From Anarhynchus alexandrinus (lineage: Eukaryota > Chordata > Aves > Charadriiformes > Charadriidae): 64,000 nucleotides of DNA. The stretch is taken from positions 1,509,920-1,573,919 of the forward strand of contig VUYV01000004.1 in assembly GCA_008711295.1 (NCBI GenBank). Direction: 5' to 3'. Positions 1 through 12,885 of the stretch are shown one piece after another. Made by a program: the position numbers and the translations under genes. The notes below the pieces were generated by a model. The model made no database searches. It had not been told where the DNA came from and was given only the letters and a program-made list of their open reading frames with translations. Numbering within the stretch: the first letter of the stretch is position 1; each line of letters begins with the position of its first letter.

Positions 1-3000
1 ATTCACATCACATATCCTGTTACTGAGATATTGTTCTTGGCCCAGAGGTTCAGTTCAAAGACACTCAAGTCTCATGCTTGAAATTCAAGACCACCCCTCT
101 GTTTTCCCTCCACCCCATGGTGACGGGATCAACTTCACCCTTTGCTGTGACTTACTTTTTTTTGACTGGAAAACCATTAAAGACTGACATGCTGTTCACA
201 GACAAGTCACAGCTCTGAACTCAGTCTGGTCTTGTTGCAAAGAGGCCTAATACTTACACTGCCCAACACAAGTGCAAAGTAGTCTGCTTGAGAAAACTGA
301 TTATAGTCAGACAGTATTAAACCCAGGAAGACTGTATTAGTCCAAGTGAAAAGGTCTTCTGAGAGCACTCAAAGATCACATTTAGTATGAAGCAGAGCAC
401 ATACCAGAAACAGAATCTGCCCAGTCAGTTATAGGGCTCAATACCTGGACATAGCAAATGGGAGAATAACCTACCCATTTGAAAGGGCCCTCAGTTTGAC
501 CCTGATATTATGAGAGCTGTGGCTGAGTCTCCATCAGGTTGTTGCTACCCCATCATGCAATGTATCCAAAGGAAAACTCAGATCCCTTCACAATTCTCCA
601 GCTTCAGCCAAGTGTCCAATAGCAGTCAGACAAGAAAATTTTGTTCCCACTGCATTTGCCTCCTTTCTTCCCCATCTCACCCCTCCTCTCTCTTCTCCCT
701 CTTTACACTAAGTACTCTGGTTTTACCATCCCAAAGTTCACATTTGCTTAGTCTTAAGCTTTCAAGGAAGCACAGTCAAACTCCAGCAGCATCCTCCCAG
801 CCCTTCTTGATACCTTCTTTTCTCTAAAACACCATTGTCTTGAAAGCCATTTAAAGAACCCTTCAAAAGCTCTCTACAACTAAAATGTCATTAATGTTTA
901 CATTAAGAACCATAACCTTCTCCATTTCACACTTTAGCTGCTTTGTGTACCTGTTCTGCTTCCTCAGATTAAAAAAAAGAAAATACAAATTCTCTCATTG
1001 AGATTCCCCTCAGGAGCACAGAGACACACTTACTGTGGAGCTCATCGTAGTTGCTTCCCCAGATGCCTCAGGCCCATAGGAACCGTGAGAAATCCCCACA
1101 GCTCCTAATGCACTCAGATCTAGACCCAGCCCAGCTCTAAGCCAGCAAGCCTGCTGGTTTTTGAACTGGCAGCAACTTGCACATTTTTGCACTGCAGTCC
1201 CTCAGTTCAATGCCTTGAGTGCCAATGGAGACACAGATGCACGCATATATCTACAGTTCACTCATTCACAGACCTCCAGTGCTTCTGATTGGGGCACTGA
1301 GTGATAATTTTACACCTTTTAAGAATTCAACAAGGTATCAATAGTCCAATAGTCACATGCCCAACTGGGACATACCCAGACTTGAGGACACAAGAATTTA
1401 CATTGATGTGCAACATAGCTTCTCTCCCTTTCATCTGAGGGCTCCTTTAAATACACAGTTTGATGGGCAAAACCTTGAAGAATACCAGATTTTTGAGTCA
1501 GAACTGAAACCAGAACTGCTTTCATCAGGCACCATCAAATGAAAAAGGTCATTCAGAAGTCTTGTGTGATTTAATAAATATATATAATTTAACTGCTTGG
1601 GTTTCTTATTAGTGAACTTAATTGCTGTATTTTAGTTTGCTTGCCATTTTTTAACTAAAAGCATTCTTGTTCTTTATGAGGCAGTCAGCAGGTGTACACA
1701 TAACTTTATGTCAACATCTGATTACTACTTATTGCTCATTTAACTCAGGGAAAAAAAAATTGGACCATTTCTCAAGAAAAATAAATAAAAGGAGAATGCT
1801 GTGGAGTTAGAGCAGAGACTTTAAAAAAAAAAACAAAACAAGAGAGGTTTTCTTGAATATTTTTTCCAAGCACTGTTGTTATAGGTGTTTCCTGAGGAAG
1901 TGACAGACTTTCCTCCCACCCCCCATGACTTGCACCCTCTAGCTTTTATTTTTTATTTTTTCTTTAAGCACCAAGTCCAAAAGGTGCAAGCAAGCCAGCA
2001 CAGTGGACAGTTATTTCACTTTGCTGCTTGAATAAACTGATAGGAAGAGAACCAGACTACTTTTTACTCCAATTCAGTAAAGCAAAGCAGGGCATAGTAG
2101 TGTGCTTAATTTTGGGCAGATGCCTTTGCTAAGCTATGGCCTCTACAAGCCACGCAAAACCATCAGTGAAGTTAAACGCCATCCAGTTATTTTATGGCTG
2201 TGCTTCAGTGCCGTGCTCTTGCAACTGGAAGCCATCTGGTTGGGGATAGTTTTATGTTCTGCATTTTTATAGCTCCCTGCCCAGCAGGGTCAGGGCCTTT
2301 TCCACAGTGAGGACTCCTAGGACCTCTGCTCCTTCTTCATAGGAGCTGCTCCAGCAGCACGGTCCTACCAGGGCACTGCTGAGGGCTTGGTTTCAGTCCT
2401 TCATTGCCATGAACAGCCAACACACCAGTCCTGTGGTGAGCAGACCTCTGCACATGAGGTGAAATGTGGGCCCTCAAGCATGTACGAAGGCCAGCTAACA
2501 GTAACTCTTTATAAATTGGCCACTGCCTACAGCCAGTAATAGACCTGATTCTTGCTTCCTCCACCCCAAGCTGGGGATCCCAAGTTCACATCATCCTTAA
2601 TAGAAGGTGACAGGTTCCACACCTGACCCACAAATGCCCAGTTCCAGGGTAGAGGGAACTGGATTCATACTGTTGCTTTAGCTCTTTTACAGAGAGGAGC
2701 AGCTTATAAAGGCAAAGTTTCAGGCACATTGAAAGCTTTAGAGAAAGGGAGGTTGAAATCAGCAGTCAGCTCTAACCCATGTGTGCAGATATGTAGATTA
2801 TCCTCTAAAATTAATACCTAGGATGGTGTTGGTATAGATGTAAAAAAAAGAGAGAAGCCTTTTGTAGCTGTGCTGATGCAGCTCTTGGGATTTAATCACT
2901 AAACAATTAGAAGATATTTGACCTCTCCTTGGGTATATGGATTCAACTCCACAGTACAGCACCTTCTCAGTGGAGCATGTCAGCTCAGGGACATCACTGC

Positions 3001-6000
3001 ATCTTACATGTTCAACCCACGACAGCTTCTTTAGGAGAGCAGGCTGATCCAGGGCACAAGCAAAATTCTCCCTGTAGGACTTTGTTGCTATGACATTCTC
3101 AGGAGTCATTGTGAAGCTTTTGCCGTTTCCTCCCCCATCCTCTTGCTCTTCAAAAACCAGCGTGGCCAGTTATACCCCTGCCTTCACAAAACACCTTTCC
3201 TAGCCATTTAAAGTGCAGTATTTAGCAGTGGGAAGTTGCTTCTCTGACAAGTTTCCAAGCTGCTAAACTAGAATTGCTGCAGAAAGGCAATGTTTTCTCC
3301 CACTGGGTTAACACCCTTCCACTCAACTGTGCACAGAGGCCCTGAAAACAAGTCTTGATTCTTGGATACCTTGAGTACTGAAAGCTCAAAGAAAAGCTGT
3401 TGCAAGGCCCAAACTTTGGTTTTTGTGCACAGAAGATTCCAGTTAAGCTCAATACAGAGTACGTCCAGGCTGGATCCTGCAGGATACAGGGCTTGGCGCC
3501 AGCTTTATGCATCTTTAGAGAGCAGTTGCACAAGGAACTGACCAAAGAAAAGTGCCAACAGTGCACAGAAGCACTAAGCTGTAAATCAGGTTAGAAAGCA
3601 AAACTCAGATCTTAACTTTCCATGCAGACACATCAGTGGCTAGCAAAGTTGTCCTCTGGTTTTACATTGACACACCTGCTTTCAGTTCAGCATAGTGACT
3701 CCAGATTTGCACCAGCATTACTGAAAAAAATCAAGCCAGCAAACTCTACCTCAGCTGAGGCTGCTAGTTAATCAGAACAGGGGCAGCACATTTTGGGCAA
3801 CAGTCTTCCATAGGCTTTCGCCATTGTTCCTTAGCCAGCATTGATCACAGAACTGAAAAGGGTTGCCAAGCCCTCAAAAGATTTTAGTGTGAGCGATGCA
3901 GACCACATGTGCTGAATGGTAAACAGCTCTTGAGGATCAGAATAAAAAGGTCTTTATAGTCCGAGCAAACAAAAGTAAATGCCAGAATCTAAATGAAATA
4001 GAGCTTTCCAAAAGCCTGAGGCTACCAAGATTTCAGAGCTGAAAGTAGCCTTGTTTGTTTCTTAGAAAGTCCTAAAGACCCTTACGTTATCAAGAGAGGT
4101 GACCCTGTCCTGTTCCCAGCAAAGCAGCAGTATCCTTTGATTCTCATTTCAAAGCACCCCATCTGAGAAAAGTCAGTACCCACCAGATTGCCTGAGCCTC
4201 CCATTAAAGCTAAGTGTAGTTGATTACTTTGTAAGTGGGTAGCCAGCAGAGAGAGGAATATTGCCAATGAAGCAAATACCATTTATTACTGAACAGAGTT
4301 ATATGGAATACAGCAATCCAGTCTAAGCCACACCACCGGAAAGACAGTCCTAACACAGAGGAAGCTTTGAAATACTTTGCTTTTCTGTTTAAAAGACATG
4401 TATGTAAAAATAGAGCTGAAAGAAGGAGGGTTGTTACATTTGAGGACCAAGTAAAAGCACATGGGTTGGAAAGGACTCAAATTCAGCCACTATAAAAGGA
4501 CTGGTGCTGCTTTGTCCATGATGGGTATGTAGAATTGTTCCACATGGATCCTTGGTACTGCTTCAAGCAGCATCAGAAGTAGATCCCTTCAGACCAGTGA
4601 GGCTTTGTGTAGAAGACTGCCTAGAATTTTAACCCAGCTGGGAACCAAGGGCTCCTGCAGGAATAAATCCTCAGGCAATGGTCCCAGTTGGCCCCAGGAC
4701 ACATTGCCTCTGTGAAGTCTGATGAATGCCTGCAGCTTTGAGGTTAGTTAGCTTTTGGTTTGTTTAAACTAAAGTTTTGGCTGCTGCAGCATAAACCTAC
4801 TACTGCTCATGCAGTCCTCATAGGCTGCGCAGGGCTGCTTCCCCCACTTCAGCACAACTGGTGTTGCTGCTGCTGGCAGCTGCTGCTCTGATTCCTCCAT
4901 GTGCTTTTAGTCTGTGCAGCTCTGCTGATGGCTCTACAGCACCACTGTCACAGAGCAGAATGACATGCAGTCTCCCTGCCTCCTCTCAGCCCAAGTCCCT
5001 CCTTCTTTGGCCCATTGCTCCCAGTCTCTCCTCGTCTCAGTTGTTTTCCCAATGCATTAACCAGCACTAGCTCACTGATTTCACTGATGCTGATCTCAGT
5101 TTACCCCAGTATGGAAGCACACATCCAATCTATGCAGCAAGTTTCTACAGCCCTGGCTAAACAGTCCTCCATCTGTAGTGTCCTACTTTGCTGTCTTCAT
5201 CTCTGGAGGAACAGAGAAGTGATGATAAACTGGTGCAAAGAACAACAAAAGTGCATCTGAATATCACCCCTTCTAGCAACCCCACAAGGGTTGAGTCAGT
5301 AGCCAAAATGTATGCTCTGAAGCACTGGCTTCTGTTTTTCTTTAGGTCATTCAGGAAATCCCCTGAGGAAGCATGTCCAGTCTCTACCAGAGAACTTGCT
5401 TTATATGGGCAGGGACAGCCCAAATCAGGTGCAGGACAGGGGCACAGGACATGGAAAAAAGCAATGGAACTAGGGAGGCAGGAAAAGACAAGATGGTTCT
5501 CACAAGGGGAGAGATTTTAGGTCCTCTGTCAGGGCTGGGGAGATGTTTTGAGATTAGAGATGCTTTAACACTTGAAGCTCATCGTACCTCATACAAACCA
5601 GATTGGTACCATTTTGAGAATGCAGGCAGAAGGCATATGTTACATCCTCTGTCCCTTTCCCCCCAGATCCTTACCCAATATGCAAACCAATTATGGCAGA
5701 GTCTACAAGTTTGGAAAGCTTGTAAAGCAGCACCAATTCTTTAGTTCTTTTATGGCCCTATGGTCGAACAGAAAAAGAAGTATGGTTCACCTTGGGCCTC
5801 TTTTTTCCAAAGAAATTCTTTCCAGTGCTGTTTTACAGGTTTGCACAGTCTTGCAATGAACAGAAACCCCATAGCAAAACAGGCATTTAAAAAACATGTT
5901 AAGCTACCGAGAAGTAAATTACTGACTTAACAGCCAGGCACCTACAGGTATAAATGGGTTTCATTTGAAGAACAAATTAAAGCAATGTGCATATTAGCCT

Positions 6001-7774
6001 CTGAGTCTGTAAGGGGCAGAAAGAGACAGGGACTGGAAACTTTCCAAAGTGCACAGGATTAAAGAAGCCTTGCCAAATAGCTCACAGGAGACAGCAGTCA
6101 CACCAAAGGAGGACCAGCTCCCAGGGAGAGCCAGACCCACACCTAGCTACATCTGCATGCAGGCTTCCTGGGGGGGTGCAGGGTGAAGGCTGCTTTTGAA
6201 CCATAAACTGCAAAGCAGAGGAACAGATGGGTCAACAAGAACATTGATGGAGCCTGATGAGGACACAGAAGGACAGGGCAGGGTGAGCAGTTAGATGGAT
6301 ATTGCAATTATTGGCTCATAATGCTTCATACTCCACTGAACTGTGAAGTTAAGTACCCTTTTCCTAAAGCCCAGAGGCAGCCATACAGACTTCACTCTGC
6401 TCTCCCCATATAAAGTCTAGCACTTCAGTATATCTTAGGGCTTTACTAGTGCCTATAACTTCTGTCAAATCCCAGTTCATGTGCTACCAAAGACTAAGTT
6501 GGGATAATACCCCTGAAGAACTGTAAACAACAATCACCAAAAGTTTCTCCCAACAAGGTACTCCACCACAGTGGCAGCATGTCACAAGCCATGGTTTCCA
6601 TAAATATACAGCACTTGCCATCACAGGAATGTTTGATTAGAGCAAGAATCTCTTCAGAATGTCTCCACAAAGGGATGGGACCAGTTTCCTTACTGGCTTA
6701 GCCTCCTCCAACCACACCTCTTCTCCTGCTTGCCGTCTCATTCTCTTTGCTCATGCCAAAGAGGAGAGCAAAAGATGAAAACAATTAACCAGCTGAAAGG
6801 AAAAATAAATAACAGCCATTGAGAGCTTCAAAGTTAAGCAAGGAAGTAATTAGTGGAACAGCTGAAAGAGGAAGGCATCAAGAAAAGGCAACATGGTAAA
6901 AAAGTCAGATGAAAGAAGTAGGGAGAGATAATCAACAGTCTATTAGCAGCTTCAAGGCTGGTTTTGGAAGCTATCCTCCAGTTATTTCTTCCCACCCTGT
7001 CCCTGGAGGATTGCCTTTCCTTCAAACTTGTTTAATTTCTGCTGCTCCCTGTCCATGGACAGGGCCCAGATCTAACTGTTGCTTTCTCTTTCCTGATTGA
7101 GAAGGCCGGTGAAAGTCTCAGCACTCACCTTCCCCAGACAAAGGACCTGGATTTCAGCTGTGCAACCCAGTCCTAGTTAGGCAGGCAGTGACTGCAAGTC
7201 AATGTTTTTTTCTTGACAGCACTGTTCACAGCCCTGCCCTGAAGAGTCAAAGGACTCGGATAACTGCGCTGAAGGGCACAGTCAGACCTTTGGAGAAGGG
7301 GAACAACTTGACACAAAATCCTGCTAGAGCAGTGCAGAGGGAGGCTTGGCTGGTGTCGATTCAGAACATGAGACTGTAATAATATTTGCCCTCAGTTCAA
7401 CCTCATATACTGCGTACAAAAGCCTCTGTTAGAATAAAGGAATGGCCAGGGAGACATGAACTGAGAAGAGCCAAGAAACTCAAAGCAAAGTCCCAATTCT
7501 CTTTGTCCGGAAATCTAACTGTTTTGGAAAGAAACAAAACCACACTGAAGGTAGACAAGGAAAGAGCAGGACGGGTTTCTAGCTGAATTTTCTCAGTTTT
7601 CCTTGACATTACTTAAGAAGGAGAGAGCAAGCGTATGTGTGTTCCACAGAAATGGTTCAAAATATGCATTTTTTTTTCCTCATTCAGGGAACCAGTTTGG
7701 CTCTCAGAGCAGCCTTGGTTTCCTGGATAAATAAAATTGTAGTGTTTTTTTATAGCATGCAGGGTTGGAAGGAA
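1..7774. other. Gene-free intergenic DNA
   Basis: I find no gene here. The open frames are short (the longest is about 130 codons), occur on both strands in equal measure, lack family motifs and are not flanked by coherent splice sites. Composition is mixed and CpG-poor. In mammals the RFLNA gene lies in a wide interval after CCDC92 and ZNF664; neither is recognisable here, so they would lie further left if synteny holds. Confidence 0.6.
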
Positions 7775-7862
7775 AGAACCAAGAGTCAGGCAATCTAGGC
7801 CTCACCCTGCCCCAATTTTGACCTAGGACAAGCCAGTTGCTCACATGGCTCAGGAACAGTCA
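7775..7862 (+). repeat. MIR-like SINE fragment (old)
   Basis: The stretch reads like the central part of a MIR/CORE-type SINE: a 'gagtcaggcaatctaggcct' segment, then a CTGCC block, then 'gacctaggacaagccagttg' and a final 'ctcag'. In MIR these correspond to the 'gtgaccttgggcaagtcact' core. Many mismatches mean it is old. The assignment is by eye only. Confidence 0.35.
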
Positions 7863-8082
7863 TGAGAGGACACGTGCCACTGCTTTTGTAGTCACTCAAA
7901 CCAGAATACCTTCAACATCTCCCTGACCTACCTTTGCCCCATAAGTTTTGAGAAGGTAGCTGTGCAGCACATTGAATGCCAGGGCCATTAATGACACCTG
8001 ATCCTGGCACTCCAGAAAAAACACAAAAGCTGATTGTCAAGAGAAGGGTAAACCTGGTGCAAGGCCAGAGGGGTGTCAGGAA

Positions 8083-8528
8083 AGACATGGACCTGTTGGA
8101 ACAGGTCCAGAGGAGGCCACAAAAATGTGAGAACAGGCTGAGGGAGCTGGGGTTGTTCAGCTTGGAGAAGAAAAGGCACCAGAGAGACCTTATTGCAGCC
8201 TTTCAGTACCTAAAGGGGGCTTATAAGAAAGACAGGGACAAACTTTTTTAGCAGGACCTGTTGTGACAGGACAAGGGGCAATGGTTTTAAACTAAAAGAA
8301 TGGAGGTTTAGACTAGATATAAGGAAAAAATTTTCTATGCTGAGGGCGGTGAAATGCTGGAACTGGTTGGCCAGAGACATAGTAGATGCCCCATCCCTGG
8401 AAACATTCAAAGTCAGTTGGATGGGGCTCTGAGCAACCTGATCTAGTTGAAGATGTCCGTGCTTACTGTAGGGGAGTGGGACTAGATGACCTTTAAAGGT
8501 CCCATTCAACCCAAACTATTCTATGATA
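8083..8528 (+). mobile_element. CR1 LINE, 5'-truncated 3' end, older copy
   Basis: This is the 3' end of a chicken-repeat-1 (CR1) non-LTR retrotransposon. The + frame at about 8138-8250 encodes the C-terminal block of the CR1 ORF2 protein, with the recognisable runs [24 protein letters not shown] and, after a stop, a region equivalent to the final 'NWL...PSLE.F' segment. The copy ends in the usual CR1 3' terminus: 'gactagatgacctttaaagg', then 'cattcaacc', then 'attctatgat'. It is truncated at the 5' side as most CR1 copies are. It contains in-frame stops and many substitutions, so it is dead and older than the copy at 21820. It gives strong evidence that the host is a bird or other sauropsid. 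Confidence 0.92.
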
Positions 8529-9716
8529 CAGTAAACTATTTCTCCATCTCTCACCTGGACCATGTTACTTTCAGCACAGCATTCAGATAACTGCCTTGGC
8601 AGAAGTTGTTTTTGTAGCTGACGAGACAGACTGGTCCCTCAAGAGATATTTGAGCCTGTACACACCGCTAAATATACCAAGTGCTCAGTCTGGTCATGTG
8701 AATACTGGTAACCAAGCTTTCTGGGCAACAAAGGCCAGAGCAGCAGTGCTGAGGCACCAATATTTAGGATATTCCAGCTGACTGTGTTTTTCCAAACAGG
8801 TTTGAAAAAGTCCAGGCAGGCTTACCTGCCCCAGACACTACCTCTTTCACCTTGAGGCATATTTAGCCAGATGGCAGGTGTTTTATATTTAGAAAAACAC
8901 TCATTGAGTAGGAAAACATTTGTACAGGCAAGTTCACCTCAGAGGAGTTATTTTCTTTCTCCCTCTTTTGTAGGAACAAACAGCCTTGCACCAGACCCTG
9001 GAGCTACTCACGAGCTAACGCTGTCTACATATGAGCCCATGTGGGGTGAGACCTGGTCTGTACAGCAAAGGTAGTGATGGAGGACAGCTGTATGGCCAGC
9101 TCCAGGGAGCGGTTGGCACTGGTAGGCTGAGGCAGGAGGGTGAGATTATGGGTACCTTAGCTGACAATCCAGATGTGACTTAGATATGCACACAAGAAGC
9201 AGCTCCATAGTGTTGAAGCTGCTTGTATGATTATTATTTTTTTTTTTTTTTGAATGCTAAAAGATTGGTCCTCAACCCTCTGGCATCCTAATGGTCTGGG
9301 GAGGGCAGTTAAATCCAGGTCAAATGCAGCAGTCTATCGCTAACAGTCCCGTGAAGCACCAGCTCTGCCAGACTCCTCCTCCATTCAGGCAGCAGCAAGA
9401 AAGGCCCAGTCTTGTAACAAGAAGACCCTTAAGCAGATCAGGCAAGTAAAGCCTGAGGGTGTTATGACCTAAAAGGCTACAGTTATTCAAGATAGTTCCC
9501 TTGCTAACAGGGCATCTTATGCATAAAAATTTGTCAGGGAGCAGCAAGGGCCAGCTGCTTTCTCTAGGACAAGGAGCCAAACATCAAGCACGGCAACAAG
9601 ACCAGCAGTACCAGGCCCCTTTCAAACCGCACCCAGCCCCACAATACCTGAGTGAAGCAGGCAGGGAAGACATGGAGATGGCAGCCAACTTCAGCTGATC
9701 AGCTGAGTCCAGATCA
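8529..9716. other. Intergenic, nothing coding seen
   Basis: No coding feature is recognisable. It includes a 15-base T run at 9237-9251. Open frames of 60-86 codons on both strands have no family features. Confidence 0.5.
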
Positions 9717-9885
9717 TCAGGCAAGTCCATGCCGATGGGGCAGGTCTGAGATCAAGCTGGGAAGTCAGGTCAGGGTCAGACGTTGCCAAGCAAGTCCACA
9801 GTGACAAGGCACATCCAAGGTCAAGACAAGAACAGAGTCAATAGGTCAAGGACCACATCAGCAAGGTCTATAGCCAGGCACAGTC
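9717..9885. repeat. Degenerate tandem-like repeat rich in 'caagtcca' and 'aggtca'
   Basis: Short words recur through the stretch: 'caagtcca' at about 9722 and 9789, and variants of 'aggtca', 'ggcaca' and 'acaaggcaca' at irregular spacing of about 15-30 bases. This looks like an eroded minisatellite or an unclassified dispersed repeat. No coding content is visible. Confidence 0.35.
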
Positions 9886-10880
9886 ATGGCTTGCTGGAGG
9901 TACTAACATGCATTCCTACAGCATAGCTCAAAGAGAGAATGGAAGCTCAGCTCTGAACTTAAATGGAGTCATGGAGCTCACAGGCAGAGAGTGTGGGTGG
10001 AGACCCCAGCTGAGGCTGGTCAGGGCCATTAATGCGCTTAGGGCAAACTGACTGCCTGAAGCATGGCTGCATTGGGTAGAAGTAGGGACAGCAGTGGTAC
10101 AAGAAGAAAAATCATGAGGACAGTTTTCAGCCTACATGATTGCAGTTATACTATAGTCAACTGAAGAGGGTCTTCTTATGTGAGGACCTCTGTCGGCTGA
10201 AACTCAGAACTGATTTTGCCATAAGATCTCAATAATAGGTACTGCTACCAGCATCTTCTATTGCTTCTGTCACATACTGTGCTGCTCCTGTTCCTAAAAA
10301 CATAGATATAAACCCCAAATCTTTCTGAATTCTAGGCCCAGCTCTTAGGCACATCACTGTCATTAGGCACTTAAATTCCAGGCTAATCAACCCTTTGAGA
10401 TACCTTGACTAGTGAGAGTTCATTTACTTCCATTTAATGCTAGCTCCTGAGCAAAGCCTGGTTTCTACTGCCTGCAGCCTTTCCCTCCACTAGATGCAGT
10501 TCCTCATTTGACAGTTTCAAGGTGATCTGTTAGTGATGATCCAGAGTGCCTTCAATTCCACAGCTGATTTTTTCTGTGGTTACCAGCCAACATGTTAGAA
10601 AGCTCAACGGCAAGGGGCTTATCTCTCCTTCCAAGTTACAGGCCACCATGCAGGTGCAGTCTTTACTGACCCCAAAACCCAAGAGACAGCAGTGATACAA
10701 AGGTATCATGAATTTTCTCATCCAGTATACAAACCTACCATGAACTTTCTCATCAAAGCATCATTTGCGAGTGAAGTTGTATTTTGCTGTTCATCGACAC
10801 GTACCACAACACATGCAGGTAACACTGCAGTGTCCCTTACTGCTGAGTGCATGGATGAATTTCTGTGGTCAGTGTCAGCA
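9886..10880. other. Intergenic, nothing coding seen
   Basis: There is no recognisable gene, repeat or RNA. Open frames are under 70 codons and lack motifs. Confidence 0.5.
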
Positions 10881-10936
10881 GGGGTTTAGACTGAATGATA
10901 ATCTAATGGTCCTTTCTGACCTTAAAAATCTATGGA
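10881..10936 (+). mobile_element. Ancient CR1-type 3' terminal fragment
   Basis: The words 'tagactgaatgataatctaa', 'ggtcctttctgaccttaaaa' and 'tctatgg' match the order of the conserved CR1 3' end (gacta-gatgatct-aatggtccctt-ctggcctt-aaa-tctatga). Only about 55 bases remain and there is no ORF2 portion. It is probably from an older CR1 subfamily than the two longer copies. Confidence 0.5.
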
Positions 10937-11914
10937 TTATTTAACAGACGCTTCAGACTTTAATGCGTTACACATTTATACAAAGAGAAGTGAACCTCTA
11001 TCCAGATGAGTTTGATCTGGCAGTATGGGAATGTGCCCTTAGGAGTGGTCAGAAAGTACTTTTTTTCCATAGCTACAGAAGTGCATGAGGATTTGCACTG
11101 TTTATGCAAGAAAGCCAGGTGTTGCGATTGAACCAGACAATTACAAAGTGGAACAGACACAGTTTGAATACATGTGGGCTCAAAACAAGGCTTTCCCTTG
11201 TGGAAGGATGTTACCAGCCTATCCTACAGTTTTGCAGCTATTTTCTTGGTAAGTCTCATTGGTGCCTATCATTCCAGCACATGTGCTTTTGTTCCATTAT
11301 GCCACGCAACAGCCTATAACTTTCTGTACATGTCCCTGCAATTTACTGTGCAATTATATGCAAAAGGTACAAAATCAAACTTCATGTAACTTGCCCTTGC
11401 TTCGAAAAAATAAATTCTTTTTAAGGTTACTACAGAGTGTCCAGGATTGATTTAATGTTGTTGATGATAATGTTACAAGTAAGACCTTAATTAATTTGTA
11501 CTGACGTTGTTTGGATCAAAAATTGCATTCTGGATCTACATGGGACTGTTTCAGCGGTCAAAAGTGGTTGGCTCTGGTCTTACTAGTCTTACATGTGTGT
11601 TTACCAACTCACTGGGCCCTTCCTCATTCTGCTATAACACAGAAAGTATAGAAGTCAAGCAGTGTTATCACCTTGATCTCCAGCTTGGCTGAAGTGGCCC
11701 TGCTTGTGTGTCTAGGCACACCCTCTCGTATGAAGAGGAGAGACAGGGAAAATTAGGATGCAGGCGCTTTACTGCATTTAGATAAGCAACCACAGATCTA
11801 AAGACCGGCTTACCTAGTTGCAACTCTGCCAAGCTGCATCCGTTCACTAAAGAGAGAAAGTGAATTAATCCTGCTTACTGCTAGAGTGTGCTGCAAGAGA
11901 GTTGTATGTTCTCT
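10937..11914. other. Intergenic, nothing coding seen
   Basis: No gene is recognised. Overlapping open frames of 63-71 codons around 11104-11450 have a biased hydrophobic and aromatic composition typical of T-rich non-coding DNA, and no start context or splice structure supports them. Confidence 0.5.
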
Positions 11915-11988
11915 ATTATACGACTGGAAAAAATGAGGCACAGAGAAGTTCCAGTGACCCAACTAGTCCAGTCACCTGAGGGATCGCA
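11915..11988 (-). repeat. MIR-like SINE fragment (old, reverse orientation)
   Basis: The string 'ggaaaaaatgaggcacagag' followed by 'aagttccagtgacccaacta' resembles the reverse complement of the MIR core ('gaaactgaggcacagagagg' followed by 'ttaagtgacttgcccaaggt'). Identity is partial; the element is old. By-eye assignment. Confidence 0.4.
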
Positions 11989-12099
11989 GTCTAGTGCTCA
12001 TGCTGCCTTGAATTTTATTTACACACTGCTCTCCATTCTCATAAGTCAAGGTCTGGGACCTAAAATCCTCCCTCATGTTTGCTGGAGTTTGAAAACTGG

Positions 12100-12884
12100 A
12101 TGCAAACCCTGTCACTGCAGCCTATTTCTAAATAGCCTACTAATTTGTCTTGTCTGTAGCTTTTTTCTTTTGATCTCCAGAGCTATTCAGTTCTTTCTAG
12201 AGATGACTTGTTGCAGTTTGCTTTGGTTTGAACTGGGCTTTGAAACTAGTGACCAGGATGCACCACACTTCTGCACAAGATCTTGAAGAAACTGCAGGGT
12301 AATTTATGAGGCAAGCTACCAGTCTTCAAAGGATAACATCTTTTCAACAGCAGTCCCTTTTCTTCAAAGGAAAATTTGCCTTTGCTTTGTGAACTTCCAT
12401 TTTTATATATATACATATAAAAAAATATTTATTTTACACCCACCATGTCTGGCATGATGTGTGTATAAAGGCCAAATGAAAGCAATTGCCCTCAAAGTGT
12501 TGGAAGAGAAGTTGTCTGAAGATGACTGCTCCCAAGCCCTCTGCAATTTAAAGAGGGATTGTAATATGCTCTATGGAAGCAACCAGCAAGGGCTGGCCTC
12601 CCACAGGCCAGCATTCGAGCAGGAGCAGACAGCATGCCAACATCTGACAGAGGAATGGAACCTGTGGGGATGACTCTGGCAGCAAGGGGTCTCCAGGGAA
12701 AACAAGCTCAAGCAGATAATTAGAAAGGCAGGATTGTAGTGCTGGCCTGGGAAAGTTGTGGCTCTGCCCTGCTGGCTGATGCTGGACAACTCATTTCACT
12801 GGCCCACTTTTGTGACTGGAGCTACTTGGAAAATACCAGAATGACCCTAATGTGCCCCCATCAAAACTCTCCAATGCTGTCCCC
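12100..12884 (+). repeat. Direct 785-bp duplication, copy 1
   Basis: The 785 bases starting 'atgcaaaccctgtcactgca' and ending 'ccaatgctgtcccc' are repeated almost perfectly at 12886-13670, with a constant offset of 786 bases. The difference I found is A at 12347 against G at 13133. The segment contains no gene. It has an AT-rich patch ('tatatatatacatataaaaa') and a MIR-like piece around 12740-12820. The two copies are separated by exactly one N, so an assembly join is the likeliest cause rather than a real duplication. Confidence 0.95.
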
Positions 12885-12885
12885 N
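12885..12885. other. Single ambiguous base (N) at duplication junction
   Basis: A lone N lies exactly between the two copies of the 785-bp repeat, which is how some assemblers or scaffolders mark a join between contigs whose overlap was not collapsed. Confidence 0.9.
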
